59,385 bases of DNA from Flavobacteriaceae bacterium. GTDB lineage: Bacteria; Bacteroidota; Bacteroidia; Flavobacteriales; Flavobacteriaceae. The position numbers and the translations under genes are program-made. Shown here in pieces: positions 19,798 through 28,361 of this stretch (position 1 is its first letter; every line of letters begins with the position of its first letter). The stretch is taken from NCBI GenBank assembly GCA_003533785.1, contig DQCR01000030.1, forward strand, positions 1 through 59,385. The letters run 5' to 3'. The notes under the pieces are model-generated. The model was not told the DNA's origin, searched no databases, and saw nothing but the letters and a program-made list of their open reading frames with translations.

Positions 19798-20952
19798 TTA
19801 TAGATTGCTGGCTTCTATGATTAGCGGTATGTCTTTATCATTTACTTCTTTTTGTGCATCGGCTACTTTTAGGAACTCTAAGTAGACTTTATCGAGCTGT
19901 TTTTTGTTGAGCTCAAAGCCTAGGTTTTTGGCTCTGTAGGCCAGTGCTGCCCTTCCGCTTCGCGCTGTCAGAATAATGGCTGATTGATCCACACCAACAT
20001 CGGCAGGATCAATAATTTCATAGGTTTCTCTCTTTTTGATTACTCCGTCTTGATGAATCCCAGAACTGTGAGCAAAAGCATTGGCACCAACAATTGCTTT
20101 GTTCGGTTGAACGGGCATTCCCATGCTCTCAGAGACCATCTGGCTCGTATCATTGAGAAGGGTAGCATTAATATTGGTATCAAGTCCTAAATGACTGTGT
20201 TGTCGTAGGACCATAACAACTTCTTCCAGAGAGGTGTTTCCTGCTCGTTCTCCGACACCATTGATGGTGCATTCTATCTGACGAGCTCCGTTAATGACTC
20301 CTGCAATTGAATTGGCAGTGGCCAAACCCAAATCGTTGTGACAATGACAAGAGAGTGTTGCCTTTTCAATGCCTTTCACGTACTCTTTCAAATACTTGAT
20401 TTTAGCTCCATATTGTTCAGGCAAACAATATCCTGTTGTGTCTGGTATATTAAGTACGGTTGCTCCAGCTTCGATAACTGCTTCACATACTCGTGCGAGG
20501 AATTCATTCTCGGTCCGACCTGCATCTTCGGCATAGAATTCAACATCTTCCACATACGATTTAGCGTGTTTTACCGCCTCAAATGCACGTTCTAAAACTT
20601 TTTCACGGGTGGAGTTGAATTTGTATAGGATATGGGAATCAGAGGTGCCAATTCCGGTGTGAATGCGAGGTCTTTTTGCTTTTTGTAGTGCTTCAGCTGC
20701 TACATCAATATCTTTTTTTACAGCCCTAGTTAATCCACAAACGCGTGCGTTTTTAACAATTTCAGAAATACTAACGACTGCTTTGAAATCCCCTGGACTA
20801 GATATGGGAAAACCCGCCTCGATGATGTCTACTCCCAACTGATCCAAGCGTTCGGCGATTTGAAGCTTGGAGACCGCATCTAGCTTGCAGCCTGGCACTT
20901 GTTCCCCGTCGCGCAGGGTGGTATCAAAAATTTCAACTGTTTGTTTTGACAT
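19798..20952 (-). CDS. leuA: 2-isopropylmalate synthase, short form without regulatory domain
   Basis: LeuA condenses 2-oxoisovalerate with acetyl-CoA, the committed step of leucine synthesis. The 384-residue protein has [10 protein letters not shown] at the N-terminus, the metal-binding [13 protein letters not shown] and NGVGERAGN, and pocket residues of isopropylmalate-synthase type (HTGIGTSD). The usual 510-550-residue LeuA has a C-terminal leucine-binding domain. Here the chain stops about 20-30 residues after the linker domain, so leucine feedback through that domain is absent. It is the first gene of the leu operon. The upstream 139 bases are shared with a divergent gene and show only a one-mismatch -7 box (TATTTTCG). 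Confidence 0.93.
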   Translation of the reverse strand: MSKQTVEIFDTTLRDGEQVPGCKLDAVSKLQIAERLDQLGVDIIEAGFPISSPGDFKAVVSISEIVKNARVCGLTRAVKKDIDVAAEALQKAKRPRIHTGIGTSDSHILYKFNSTREKVLERAFEAVKHAKSYVEDVEFYAEDAGRTENEFLARVCEAVIEAGATVLNIPDTTGYCLPEQYGAKIKYLKEYVKGIEKATLSCHCHNDLGLATANSIAGVINGARQIECTINGVGERAGNTSLEEVVMVLRQHSHLGLDTNINATLLNDTSQMVSESMGMPVQPNKAIVGANAFAHSSGIHQDGVIKKRETYEIIDPADVGVDQSAIILTARSGRAALAYRAKNLGFELNKKQLDKVYLEFLKVADAQKEVNDKDIPLIIEASNL

Positions 20953-21091
20953 GGAGGTGGATTAACTCATTACGAAAATAAACCGTCTTGTTTTCAGTGG
21001 GTGAATTTGGTGAATTTTATTACAATATCCGCCCTTTGTTTTTTTGGATTAAACTGCTAAAATACAGTAATTTGCTTTTAGATTCATTACA

Positions 21092-22663
21092 ATGACAAAC
21101 GATCAAAAAGACAATCTCTTTGTTTTGATTAAAACGCTGACCAAATCAGAGAAAAGGCAATTTAAACTTTTTGTAGGAAGAATGGGGTCAAATTCAGACT
21201 CTAAATTTTTGAATTTGTTCAATGTCATGGATAAATCTGATCGATATAATGAGGCAGCCATACTGAAGAAGGGAATCGTCTCAAAGCAACAATTATCAAA
21301 CCTAAAGGCGCATTTATATAAACAAATATTGATCAGCTTGCGGCTAAACCCTATCCACAAAAATGCACGTGTTCAAATTCGTGAGCAACTCGATTTTGCT
21401 ACGATTCTATATCAAAAAGGATTGTATCGTCAGAGTTTGAAAATCTTGGAAAAAGCAAAACATTCGGCCCAAAAGCAAGAGGAGAAATATGTCGCTTACG
21501 AGATAGTAGAATTCGAGAAGTTGATTGAGTCGCAATACATTACCCGAAGTTTGAGTAACCGAACAGATAGTTTGGTGACCGATGCCGAGAATCTACTAGC
21601 CTCCAATGTATTGAGCAGTCAGCTTTCCAATTTGTCTTTGCGGCTTTATGAAAAGCTAATCAAAGCAGGTTATGCCAAGAGTGACGACGAGTTTAGAGAG
21701 ATTACTAAGTTTTTTTATGAAAATCTTCCCAAAATGGATATGGACGAAGCCGATTTCCGGGAAAAGCTCTGGTACAATAAAGCACACGTATGGTATAGTT
21801 TTCTTACACAAGATTTTTTGTCTAGCTATAAATATGCTTCCAAGTGGGTAGAGTTATTCGAACAGCAACCAGAAATGATCTCTTTAAACCCTGTTTTTTT
21901 TCTCAAAGGGAATCACTACCTACTCGAGTCGCTAGCACTTATTAAATATCCTGAAAAATTTAAGGAAGTGCTCAATAAAATGGTAGAAACGATTGCTTCT
22001 GATTCTTTCCCCAACAATGAGAATTTAGATTCTTTAATATTTCTTTATCATTTTAGCAACCGCTTCAATTTGCTGTTTATGGAAGGTGATTTTGATTCGG
22101 CCTTGGAGATGGTTCCCGAAGTTGTGGCGGGTATCGATAAATATAGCAATCGGATTGACCCACACCACATCATGGTTTTCTATTATAAAATAGCTTGTGT
22201 GTATTTTGGTATTGGAGACTATGAAAACTGTATTTTATTTCTCAATAAAATTGTAGATAACAAACACCTGAAGATGCGTGAAGACTTGTTGTGCTTTACT
22301 CGTGTATTGAATCTGGTAGCACATTACGAAGCTGGATTCGATTATCATTTGGACACCCACCTAAGAGAAACCTTCAAATTCTTAATCAAAATGGATGATT
22401 TGCATGAAGTACAGAAAGCAATGATTCGTTTTGTAAAAAAGCTAAGTAACATCTATCCCCATGAACTTAAAACAGCATTCAAAGAATTTCACAAAGAATT
22501 ATTAGTTTTTGAAAGTGACCCCTATGAACGGCGTTCGTTTCTCTACTTGGACATCCTCTCATGGCTGGAGAGTCGTATTGAAAACCGGAGTGTAGCTGAA
22601 ATTATAAAAGAAAAAGCCCAGCAACTCAATCGAAAGGAACGGCCTGCCATAAAGGCCCTTTAG
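21092..22663 (+). CDS. conserved-looking helical protein of unknown function, 523 residues
   Basis: I do not recognise a family. The protein is hydrophilic and predicted to be almost all helical, with no signal peptide or membrane segment. It opens with KDNLFVLIKTLTKSEKRQFK and runs through repeated pairs of amphipathic helices of about 35 residues (for example around residues 105-180 and 340-390). This suggests a TPR-like or other alpha-solenoid scaffold for protein contacts. The clean ATG follows an AT-rich leader divergent from leuA. Its last 38 bases overlap the end of the convergent rluA-family gene, so its stop is inside coding DNA on both strands. Confidence 0.85.
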   Translation: MTNDQKDNLFVLIKTLTKSEKRQFKLFVGRMGSNSDSKFLNLFNVMDKSDRYNEAAILKKGIVSKQQLSNLKAHLYKQILISLRLNPIHKNARVQIREQLDFATILYQKGLYRQSLKILEKAKHSAQKQEEKYVAYEIVEFEKLIESQYITRSLSNRTDSLVTDAENLLASNVLSSQLSNLSLRLYEKLIKAGYAKSDDEFREITKFFYENLPKMDMDEADFREKLWYNKAHVWYSFLTQDFLSSYKYASKWVELFEQQPEMISLNPVFFLKGNHYLLESLALIKYPEKFKEVLNKMVETIASDSFPNNENLDSLIFLYHFSNRFNLLFMEGDFDSALEMVPEVVAGIDKYSNRIDPHHIMVFYYKIACVYFGIGDYENCILFLNKIVDNKHLKMREDLLCFTRVLNLVAHYEAGFDYHLDTHLRETFKFLIKMDDLHEVQKAMIRFVKKLSNIYPHELKTAFKEFHKELLVFESDPYERRSFLYLDILSWLESRIENRSVAEIIKEKAQQLNRKERPAIKAL

Positions 22664-23303
22664 GGACTGGCGCGCAAAAGATTAGTTTTTTATTGGATAC
22701 GGGGTGAATAAATGATAATTGCCGAGCATGTAAATCAATCCCTCCATCGGGATTGCTTCTTTTGGCACCGTATTTTAAGTCTCCCTTGATGGGATATCCC
22801 ACTTTAGATAATTGGCTCCGAATTTGATGGTGGCGTCCAGTCTCCAATTCAATTTCAACAAGATTATAGCGGTCCAATTGGTGTTTGATAGAAAGATGAA
22901 GGATCGCTTTCTTACTGTCGGGGAGTTCCTTGTCATAGGCCCAGGACTTGTTCTGTTTTGAATTTCGAATCAACCAATGCTCCAGTGTGATTGGGTGCTG
23001 TTGGAACCCTTTTTCGATCCATGCCCAATACTTTTTCTCTACATCGCGATCCGCAAAAAGACGATTCATTCGTTGGAGTGCTTTTGAAGTTCTTGCCATC
23101 ACCACAACTCCGCTAGTAGGCCGGTCCAATCGGTGAACAACGCCTAAAAAGACCTTACCTGGTTTGTTGTATTTCTCTTTGATGTACACTTTCAAATGAT
23201 CTACCAGCGGAGTATCCCCAGTTTGATCTCCTTGTACAAGCATTCCAATGGGTTTGTTGACTGCAATCAGATGGTTGTCTTCATAGAGAATTTCAGGATT
23301 CAT
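22626..23303 (-). CDS. RluA-family pseudouridine synthase
   Basis: The 225-residue enzyme isomerises uridine to pseudouridine in RNA. The catalytic aspartate is D60 in VVHRLDRPTSG, and the C-terminal GRHHQIRSQLSKVGYPIKGD motif is that of the RluA/RluC/RluD group. There is no N-terminal S4 domain, so it resembles the compact RluA or TruC type; the target (rRNA or tRNA) cannot be told. The ATG at 23303 puts ILYEDNHLIAVNKP at the N-terminus as in the family, and the open frame to 23375 is extraneous. It lies 10 bases downstream of panB, so the two are probably co-transcribed. Confidence 0.92.
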   Translation of the reverse strand: MNPEILYEDNHLIAVNKPIGMLVQGDQTGDTPLVDHLKVYIKEKYNKPGKVFLGVVHRLDRPTSGVVVMARTSKALQRMNRLFADRDVEKKYWAWIEKGFQQHPITLEHWLIRNSKQNKSWAYDKELPDSKKAILHLSIKHQLDRYNLVEIELETGRHHQIRSQLSKVGYPIKGDLKYGAKRSNPDGGIDLHARQLSFIHPVSNKKLIFCAPVPKGPLWQAVPFD

Positions 23304-23313
23304 ACCCGTGTTA

Positions 23314-24132
23314 CTAGTACTTTTCCTGATCGTTTGGAAAATTTTTGTTTTTGACGTCTTTGGTATACTCCCCAACGGCCTCTCGGATCAGGCGATCCAA
23401 GTCGAGATAGCGTCGAAGGAATCGGGGACTAAACTCCTTGGTCATTCCAAGCATATCGTGTAGGACCAAAACTTGACCGTCCACCCCCGGGCCCGCTCCA
23501 ATTCCAATCATTGGGATACGCACTGTTTCCGCTACTTTTTGAGCCAAGGTGGCAGGAATTTTTTCAAGCACTATGCCAAAACAACCCAATTTTTCTAATA
23601 GTATAGCATCTTTAAGTAATTGTTCTGCTTCTTGTTCTTCTCTAGCCCGGACCGTGTAGGTTCCAAATTTATAGATGGATTGGGGCGTGAGTCCCAGATG
23701 CCCCATTACCGGAATCCCTGCTTCAACGAGTCGTTCAATAGAGGGTTTTATTTGTTCTCCGCCTTCCACTTTAACAGCATGAGCTCCCGATTCTTTCATA
23801 ATCCGTATGGCTGATCGCAATGCTTCTTTAGAGTCGGATTGATAGGTTCCAAAGGGCAGATCCACAACAATAAGCGCTCGTTTTACTGCTCGAACCACGC
23901 TGCTTGCATGATAGATCATTTGGTCTAGGGTTACTGGGAGGGTCGTTTCATGTCCTGCCATAACATTCGAAGCCGAATCGCCAACGAGAATCACATCTAC
24001 TCCCGCTTGATCAACGAGACCTGCCATAGTGTAATCATAGGCGGTCAACATGGCAATCTTTTCCTTGTTACTCTTCATTTCTAATAGAGAGGCCGTTGTG
24101 ATGCGTGAATAATTTTTCTTGGCTTGCGACAT
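23314..24132 (-). CDS. panB: 3-methyl-2-oxobutanoate hydroxymethyltransferase
   Basis: PanB adds a hydroxymethyl group from methylene-tetrahydrofolate to 2-oxoisovalerate, the first step of pantothenate and CoA synthesis. The 272-residue barrel protein has LTAYDYTMA, the metal aspartates D52 (VGDSASNV) and D91 (VVDLPFGTY), and GHLGLTPQS. The frame is open to 24573, but the ATG at 24132 (MSQAKKNYS) gives the normal length. The upstream part would cover the divergent DinB-like gene on the other strand. The substrate is made by IlvD in this window. Confidence 0.95.
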   Translation of the reverse strand: MSQAKKNYSRITTASLLEMKSNKEKIAMLTAYDYTMAGLVDQAGVDVILVGDSASNVMAGHETTLPVTLDQMIYHASSVVRAVKRALIVVDLPFGTYQSDSKEALRSAIRIMKESGAHAVKVEGGEQIKPSIERLVEAGIPVMGHLGLTPQSIYKFGTYTVRAREEQEAEQLLKDAILLEKLGCFGIVLEKIPATLAQKVAETVRIPMIGIGAGPGVDGQVLVLHDMLGMTKEFSPRFLRRYLDLDRLIREAVGEYTKDVKNKNFPNDQEKY

Positions 24133-24192
24133 GCTTTTGATAAATTTTTGGTTTAAAGATACACAGCTTTTCGCTTCACCCAAAGGATTCCC

Positions 24193-24200
24193 TATCTTTG
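24193..24200 (+). promoter_or_regulatory. putative -7 promoter box of the DinB-like gene
   Basis: TATCTTTG is a perfect match to TAnnTTTG, 24 bases before the ATG. The -33 position reads TTTTCG, so only a partial partner is present. Confidence 0.45.
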
Positions 24201-24224
24201 AAAAGGCCCTACTAATTTTTAGAA

Positions 24225-24812
24225 ATGATACGATTAATGATTCCTCTATTACTATTTGCTCATATTGGACACACTCAGTCTCACGACAACCTCCCTTTTG
24301 AATCCATTGGAGACTATCCCGAAGCATACACCGCCGAAACCGTATTGATCCGACTGATTTCAGGATTAGGGTATCGCTATTATTGGGCCACCAAAGATTT
24401 ATCGGAGCGAGATATAAATTACCGCCCCAGCCCAGAAGCCAGTTCTTGTAGCGAAACTTTGGAACATATTTACAGTTTAACCCAAACAATAAAGAATGTA
24501 ATATTTGATATTCCCAATGTACGGCCTCAAGAGGACTCCAATATGAATCATATTCAATTACGCAAAGCGACACTCAATACACTTCATCTGGCTGTTGAAC
24601 ATCTTAAAACTCTTGACAAAGGTGCCATTCAAAAGAAAAGCGTGCAATTCTCAAAAGCGGGAAAAATTACTACTTTTCCCCTCTGGCACCTGATCAATGG
24701 CCCTATTTCGGATGCTTTGTATCACGTAGGACAAGTAGTGAGCTTTAGAAGGACTACCGGAAATCCAATTCATCCCAAAGTAAATGTATTTACGGGAAAA
24801 AATAGAGATTAA
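24225..24812 (+). CDS. secreted DinB-superfamily protein
   Basis: The 195-residue protein starts with a short signal peptide ([18 protein letters not shown]) and continues into a DinB-like four-helix fold. Evidence is the alternation of helices, H81 in TLEHIYSLT, and the C-terminal [14 protein letters not shown] block with D163 and H167. These residues could form the metal site of the superfamily. DinB-like proteins include bacillithiol and mycothiol transferases and many of unknown role, mostly cytoplasmic. An exported form suggests a periplasmic or surface function. It is monocistronic between panB (divergent) and dnaK. Confidence 0.72.
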   Translation: MIRLMIPLLLFAHIGHTQSHDNLPFESIGDYPEAYTAETVLIRLISGLGYRYYWATKDLSERDINYRPSPEASSCSETLEHIYSLTQTIKNVIFDIPNVRPQEDSNMNHIQLRKATLNTLHLAVEHLKTLDKGAIQKKSVQFSKAGKITTFPLWHLINGPISDALYHVGQVVSFRRTTGNPIHPKVNVFTGKNRD

Positions 24813-24833
24813 TACCCCCCCTTGCATCGGCCT

Positions 24834-24875
24834 CTGACAAGCTGTCAGTTTTCATTTCATGGCATAATCATTGAA
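24834..24875 (+). promoter_or_regulatory. dnaK control region: 15-base palindrome plus sigma-54-like -24/-12 element
   Basis: A perfect 6-base inverted repeat, CTGACA-AGC-TGTCAG (24834-24848), is followed 11 bases later by TGGCATAATCATTGAA (24860-24875). That fits the RpoN consensus TGGCAC-N5-TTGCW at TGGCA and TTG with correct spacing. Transcription would start around 24886, leaving about 18 bases before the dnaK ATG. No TAnnTTTG box is present here. Confidence 0.5.
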
Positions 24876-24903
24876 ATTGATAGATCATTATTAATTTTTG
24901 ATT

Positions 24904-26811
24904 ATGAGTAAAATTATTGGAATAGATTTAGGAACCACCAATTCATGTGTTTCCGTAATGGAAGGGAACGAACCCGTTGTCATTCCCAATGCTGAGGGAA
25001 AAAGAACCACGCCCTCGGTCATTGGTTTTGTCGATGGAGGTGAGATTAAAGTGGGTGATCCCGCCAAACGTCAAGCCGTTACCAACCCCACCAAAACAAT
25101 TGCTTCTATCAAGCGATTTATGGGGAATAAATTTTCTGAATCCAAAAAAGATGTCAGTACAGTTGCCTATAAAGTTGTCAAAGGCGACAACGACACACCT
25201 CGCGTAGATATCGATGGTCGATTGTATACCCCACAAGAATTATCGGCCATGACCCTACAAAAAATGAAAAAAACAGCTGAAGAGTATTTGGGTCAAGACA
25301 TCGGTGAAGCTGTAATTACGGTTCCTGCCTATTTTAATGATGCTCAACGGCAGGCCACCAAAGAGGCGGGTGAGATTGCCGGACTTAAGGTACAGCGAAT
25401 CATTAACGAACCCACAGCTGCAGCATTGGCCTATGGTCTTGACAAAGGGGGGAGTGACAAAAAAATTGCGGTTTATGATTTAGGAGGCGGGACTTTCGAT
25501 ATTTCCGTTCTCGAATTGGGAGATGGAGTTTTTGAAGTCCTCTCCACCAATGGCGATACCCATTTGGGAGGTGATGATTTTGATCAAGTAATTATTGATT
25601 TTCTAGCTGAAGAGTTTCTATCATCAGAGGGCATCGATCTTCGAAAAGATCCAATGGCACTTCAGCGGTTAAAAGAAGCCGCCGAAAAAGCAAAAATAGA
25701 ATTATCTTCTTCTGCACAAACAGAGATCAATCTACCCTACATAACTGCTACAGATTCTGTACCCAAGCACTTGGTTACTACTTTAACGCGATCCAAATTT
25801 GAACAATTGGCCGATGAATTGGTCAAACGTTCAATGGCTCCTGTGAAAAAAGCCCTGGACGATGCTTCTCTTTCTACTAGCGATATTGACGAAGTAATAT
25901 TGGTGGGCGGTTCCACGCGAATCCCAATCATTCAAGAACAAGTAGAGTCATTTTTTGGTAAGAAACCTTCCAAAGGGGTCAATCCTGATGAAGTAGTTGC
26001 CGTGGGCGCTGCCATTCAAGGAGGAGTTCTCACAGGAGACGTGAAGGATGTATTGCTTCTAGATGTAACTCCGCTCTCTCTTGGAATTGAAACAATGGGA
26101 AGTGTAATGACAAAACTGATTGATGCCAATACAACCATACCCACTAAGAAGTCACAAGTTTTCTCTACAGCAGCAGACAATCAACCTTCTGTAGAAATCC
26201 ATGTACTTCAAGGGGAACGTTCTATGGCAGCCGATAATAAAACCATAGGACGTTTTCATCTTGACGGGATCCCTCCAGCGCCACGAGGAACCCCACAAAT
26301 TGAAGTCACCTTTGATATTGATGCCAACGGAATCATTAAGGTGAGTGCCCAAGATAAAGCTACTGGCAAGTCTCAAGATATACGTATAGAAGCGTCTTCT
26401 GGACTTACTGAGGAAGAAATTGAAAAAATGAGGCAAGAAGCAGAAGCTAATGCCGATGCGGATAAAAAAGCGAAAGAAGAAGTAGACAAGCTCAACAGTG
26501 CTGACCAAATGGTTTTCCAAACGGAGAAACAGTTGTCGGAATTTGGTGATAAGCTATCAGAGGATAAGAAAAAACCCATTGAAACTGCTTTGGAGGCGCT
26601 TAAAAAAGCTCATGAGTCAAAAGATTTGGCCCAAATTGATGCAGCTTTAGAGCAAATTAATGAAGCTTGGAAAAATGCCTCAGAGGAAATGTATAAAGCG
26701 CAAGCAGAAGCCGGACAAGCCGATGGTGGCGCTGGCCCTTCCGAGCCTGAAGCAACATCAGAAAACAAAGGGGATGACGTGCAAGACGTCGATTTTGAAG
26801 AAGTCAAATAA
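24904..26811 (+). CDS. dnaK: molecular chaperone DnaK (Hsp70)
   Basis: The 635-residue Hsp70 binds and releases unfolded polypeptides in an ATP-dependent cycle with DnaJ and GrpE, which are not in this window. The ATPase domain (about 1-385) shows [16 protein letters not shown], the phosphate-2 motif [12 protein letters not shown] and the adenosine motif [10 protein letters not shown]. The substrate domain begins near [13 protein letters not shown], and the C-terminal lid ends in an acidic tail ([12 protein letters not shown]). An upstream TTG in frame is ignored in favour of the ATG at 24904 ([10 protein letters not shown]). It is followed by a strong terminator. Confidence 0.98.
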   Translation: MSKIIGIDLGTTNSCVSVMEGNEPVVIPNAEGKRTTPSVIGFVDGGEIKVGDPAKRQAVTNPTKTIASIKRFMGNKFSESKKDVSTVAYKVVKGDNDTPRVDIDGRLYTPQELSAMTLQKMKKTAEEYLGQDIGEAVITVPAYFNDAQRQATKEAGEIAGLKVQRIINEPTAAALAYGLDKGGSDKKIAVYDLGGGTFDISVLELGDGVFEVLSTNGDTHLGGDDFDQVIIDFLAEEFLSSEGIDLRKDPMALQRLKEAAEKAKIELSSSAQTEINLPYITATDSVPKHLVTTLTRSKFEQLADELVKRSMAPVKKALDDASLSTSDIDEVILVGGSTRIPIIQEQVESFFGKKPSKGVNPDEVVAVGAAIQGGVLTGDVKDVLLLDVTPLSLGIETMGSVMTKLIDANTTIPTKKSQVFSTAADNQPSVEIHVLQGERSMAADNKTIGRFHLDGIPPAPRGTPQIEVTFDIDANGIIKVSAQDKATGKSQDIRIEASSGLTEEEIEKMRQEAEANADADKKAKEEVDKLNSADQMVFQTEKQLSEFGDKLSEDKKKPIETALEALKKAHESKDLAQIDAALEQINEAWKNASEEMYKAQAEAGQADGGAGPSEPEATSENKGDDVQDVDFEEVK

Positions 26812-26833
26812 CAACTAGGAAATGTCCACAATG

Positions 26834-26870
26834 ACCTCCTCAAATTGCTTGGGGAGGTTTTTTTATTTTT
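26834..26870 (+). terminator. rho-independent terminator of dnaK
   Basis: ACCTCCTCAA pairs with TTGGGGAGGT (ten pairs including one G-T) around the loop ATTGC, followed by a T-rich tract interrupted by one A. The same T tract holds the putative -7 box of the men operon. Confidence 0.85.
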
Positions 26871-26871
26871 G
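26864..26871 (+). promoter_or_regulatory. putative -7 promoter box of the men operon
   Basis: TATTTTTG fits TAnnTTTG and ends 5 bases before the menI ATG. A TTG lies 16 bases upstream of it, inside the dnaK terminator stem-loop. Because the box is also a terminator T tract, chance is possible. Confidence 0.4.
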
Positions 26872-26876
26872 ATGGA

Positions 26877-27293
26877 ATGGATAAAAAACAAATTTTAGCT
26901 TATTGCAACGCTACCAGCCCAAATACCTTAATGGAAACTTTGGGTATAGAATACGTCGATGTAGGAGATGATTTTATCATCGCTCGGATGCCTGTAACCT
27001 CCAGAGTTCATCAACCCGATGGAATTCTTCATGGGGGAGCCACCGCCGCATTAGCAGAAAGCATAGGAAGCGTTGCTGTTTTTGTCTTCAATCAAGAACC
27101 GGGCTTGGTAGTTCGCGGTATCGAAATCACAGCCAATCATGTTAAGAGCGTTCGTTCTGGTTACGTCTTTGCCAAAGCCAGTCCAATCCACTTAGGAAAC
27201 ACAATTCAATTTTGGGAAATACGTATTACCGATGAAAACGATAAACTCGTTTCCCTCTGTAAGTTAACGACCTATAAGCAACCGAAAAACTGA
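26877..27293 (+). CDS. menI: 1,4-dihydroxy-2-naphthoyl-CoA hydrolase (hotdog thioesterase)
   Basis: The 138-residue hotdog-fold thioesterase closely resembles E. coli MenI/YdiI: QPDGILHGGATAALAESIGS holds the catalytic Glu61, and the ANHVKS and SPIHLGNTIQFWEIRI blocks also match. MenI releases 1,4-dihydroxy-2-naphthoate from its CoA ester before prenylation by MenA. Its position as the first gene before menF supports this over a generic PaaI-type thioesterase. The gap to menF is 8 bases. Confidence 0.88.
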   Translation: MDKKQILAYCNATSPNTLMETLGIEYVDVGDDFIIARMPVTSRVHQPDGILHGGATAALAESIGSVAVFVFNQEPGLVVRGIEITANHVKSVRSGYVFAKASPIHLGNTIQFWEIRITDENDKLVSLCKLTTYKQPKN

Positions 27294-27301
27294 ATCTACA
27301 A

Positions 27302-28339
27302 ATGTATTCAATGAAGGTTCTTTTTGACGAGCTGTGGGAGAACAAAAAACCATTTGTTTTCTTTAGGACTCCAGGAGCAAACCAAATAACGCTATATTGT
27401 CAAGAAGACAGTAGCCTTCATTTCGACAACGGATTTAGTAAAGAAGGATTTGTCATGCGCCCCTTTAAAATCACCAAAGAAGTGATTTGTATTCCAGCAA
27501 GGCAACAAAAAAAATTTTCTATTCCAAAGCCCAAGGTGTTCGAGCAAAAGAGACCCTATTTTATTAAAGATCAGTCCCAAAAAGCTAGTCATGCACAATG
27601 GGTATCTCAAGCCCTTCAAGAAATTCAAAAAGGGCAATTGAAGAAGGTAGTAGTATCACAAAAAATAACAGTTGGGCAAGCCATTGAAGACCATTTATCT
27701 TTTTTTTTAAGACTTATTCATTCACACTCCAATGCCTTGGTTTATTTTTGGCATCATCCTCATACGGGAACTTGGGTGGGGGCCACCCCAGAACGATTAC
27801 TAAGTGTTAATAAAAAAAAATACCAAACAATGGCATTGGCTGGAACCCTTCCCTATACTCCTGGTGAAGCAAATTGGGGCGAAAAGGAAAGGGTAGAACA
27901 GCAACTTGTTGTAGACGCTATTCTCCAGGGACTTAAAAAGATTATTCCAAGAGATGCGATAAGATGCTCTCCTCGCTACAGCAAACGAGCGGGTCATCTT
28001 TATCACTTATGTACCGATATTCATTTTACAGCTTCCTCCCGAACGGTAGCTGAGCTTGTGAGCGTATTGCATCCTACGCCAGCTGTAGGGGGCTACCCAA
28101 AAGAAGCTAGTTTGCAATTCATCGCTCAAACGGAAGACTACGACCGATCCTATTATTCTGGAATTTTAGGGCCTTTGGGAAAAGATAAAAAGGAACTTTT
28201 TGTGAACCTTCGTTGTGCAGAAATTAAAAAAGATAAAATTGATCTCTATGTTGGAGGAGGCATTACTGAAGCGAGTCAAATAGAGCTTGAGTGGCAAGAA
28301 CTAATTGGAAAATCAAAAGCACTTCTACGCTGGTTATAG
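27302..28339 (+). CDS. menF: isochorismate synthase
   Basis: The 345-residue chorismate-binding enzyme converts chorismate to isochorismate for menaquinone. Visible family elements are LKKVVVSQK, FWHHPHTGTWVGATPERLL, and the C-terminal YSGILGPLG and LYVGGGITEASQIELEWQELIGK blocks that bind Mg2+ and chorismate. It is shorter than E. coli MenF (about 430) because the N-terminal region is reduced, which is common in Bacteroidetes. The ATG at 27302 or the second Met (MKVLFDE) three codons later are both possible. The gene reads directly into menD. Confidence 0.93.
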   Translation: MYSMKVLFDELWENKKPFVFFRTPGANQITLYCQEDSSLHFDNGFSKEGFVMRPFKITKEVICIPARQQKKFSIPKPKVFEQKRPYFIKDQSQKASHAQWVSQALQEIQKGQLKKVVVSQKITVGQAIEDHLSFFLRLIHSHSNALVYFWHHPHTGTWVGATPERLLSVNKKKYQTMALAGTLPYTPGEANWGEKERVEQQLVVDAILQGLKKIIPRDAIRCSPRYSKRAGHLYHLCTDIHFTASSRTVAELVSVLHPTPAVGGYPKEASLQFIAQTEDYDRSYYSGILGPLGKDKKELFVNLRCAEIKKDKIDLYVGGGITEASQIELEWQELIGKSKALLRWL

Positions 28340-28346
28340 GTTTTTG

Positions 28347-28354
28347 TACCTTTG
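28347..28354 (+). promoter_or_regulatory. putative internal -7 box before menD
   Basis: TACCTTTG fits TAnnTTTG and sits in the 22-base menF-menD gap, 7 bases before the menD ATG. No convincing -33 element is seen. Confidence 0.35.
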
Positions 28355-28361
28355 TGTCGCA

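Noticed and set aside
24133..24573. Upstream extension of panB by 147 residues
   Set aside because: It runs antisense through the DinB-like gene, has no PanB similarity, and the ATG at 24132 gives the normal length.
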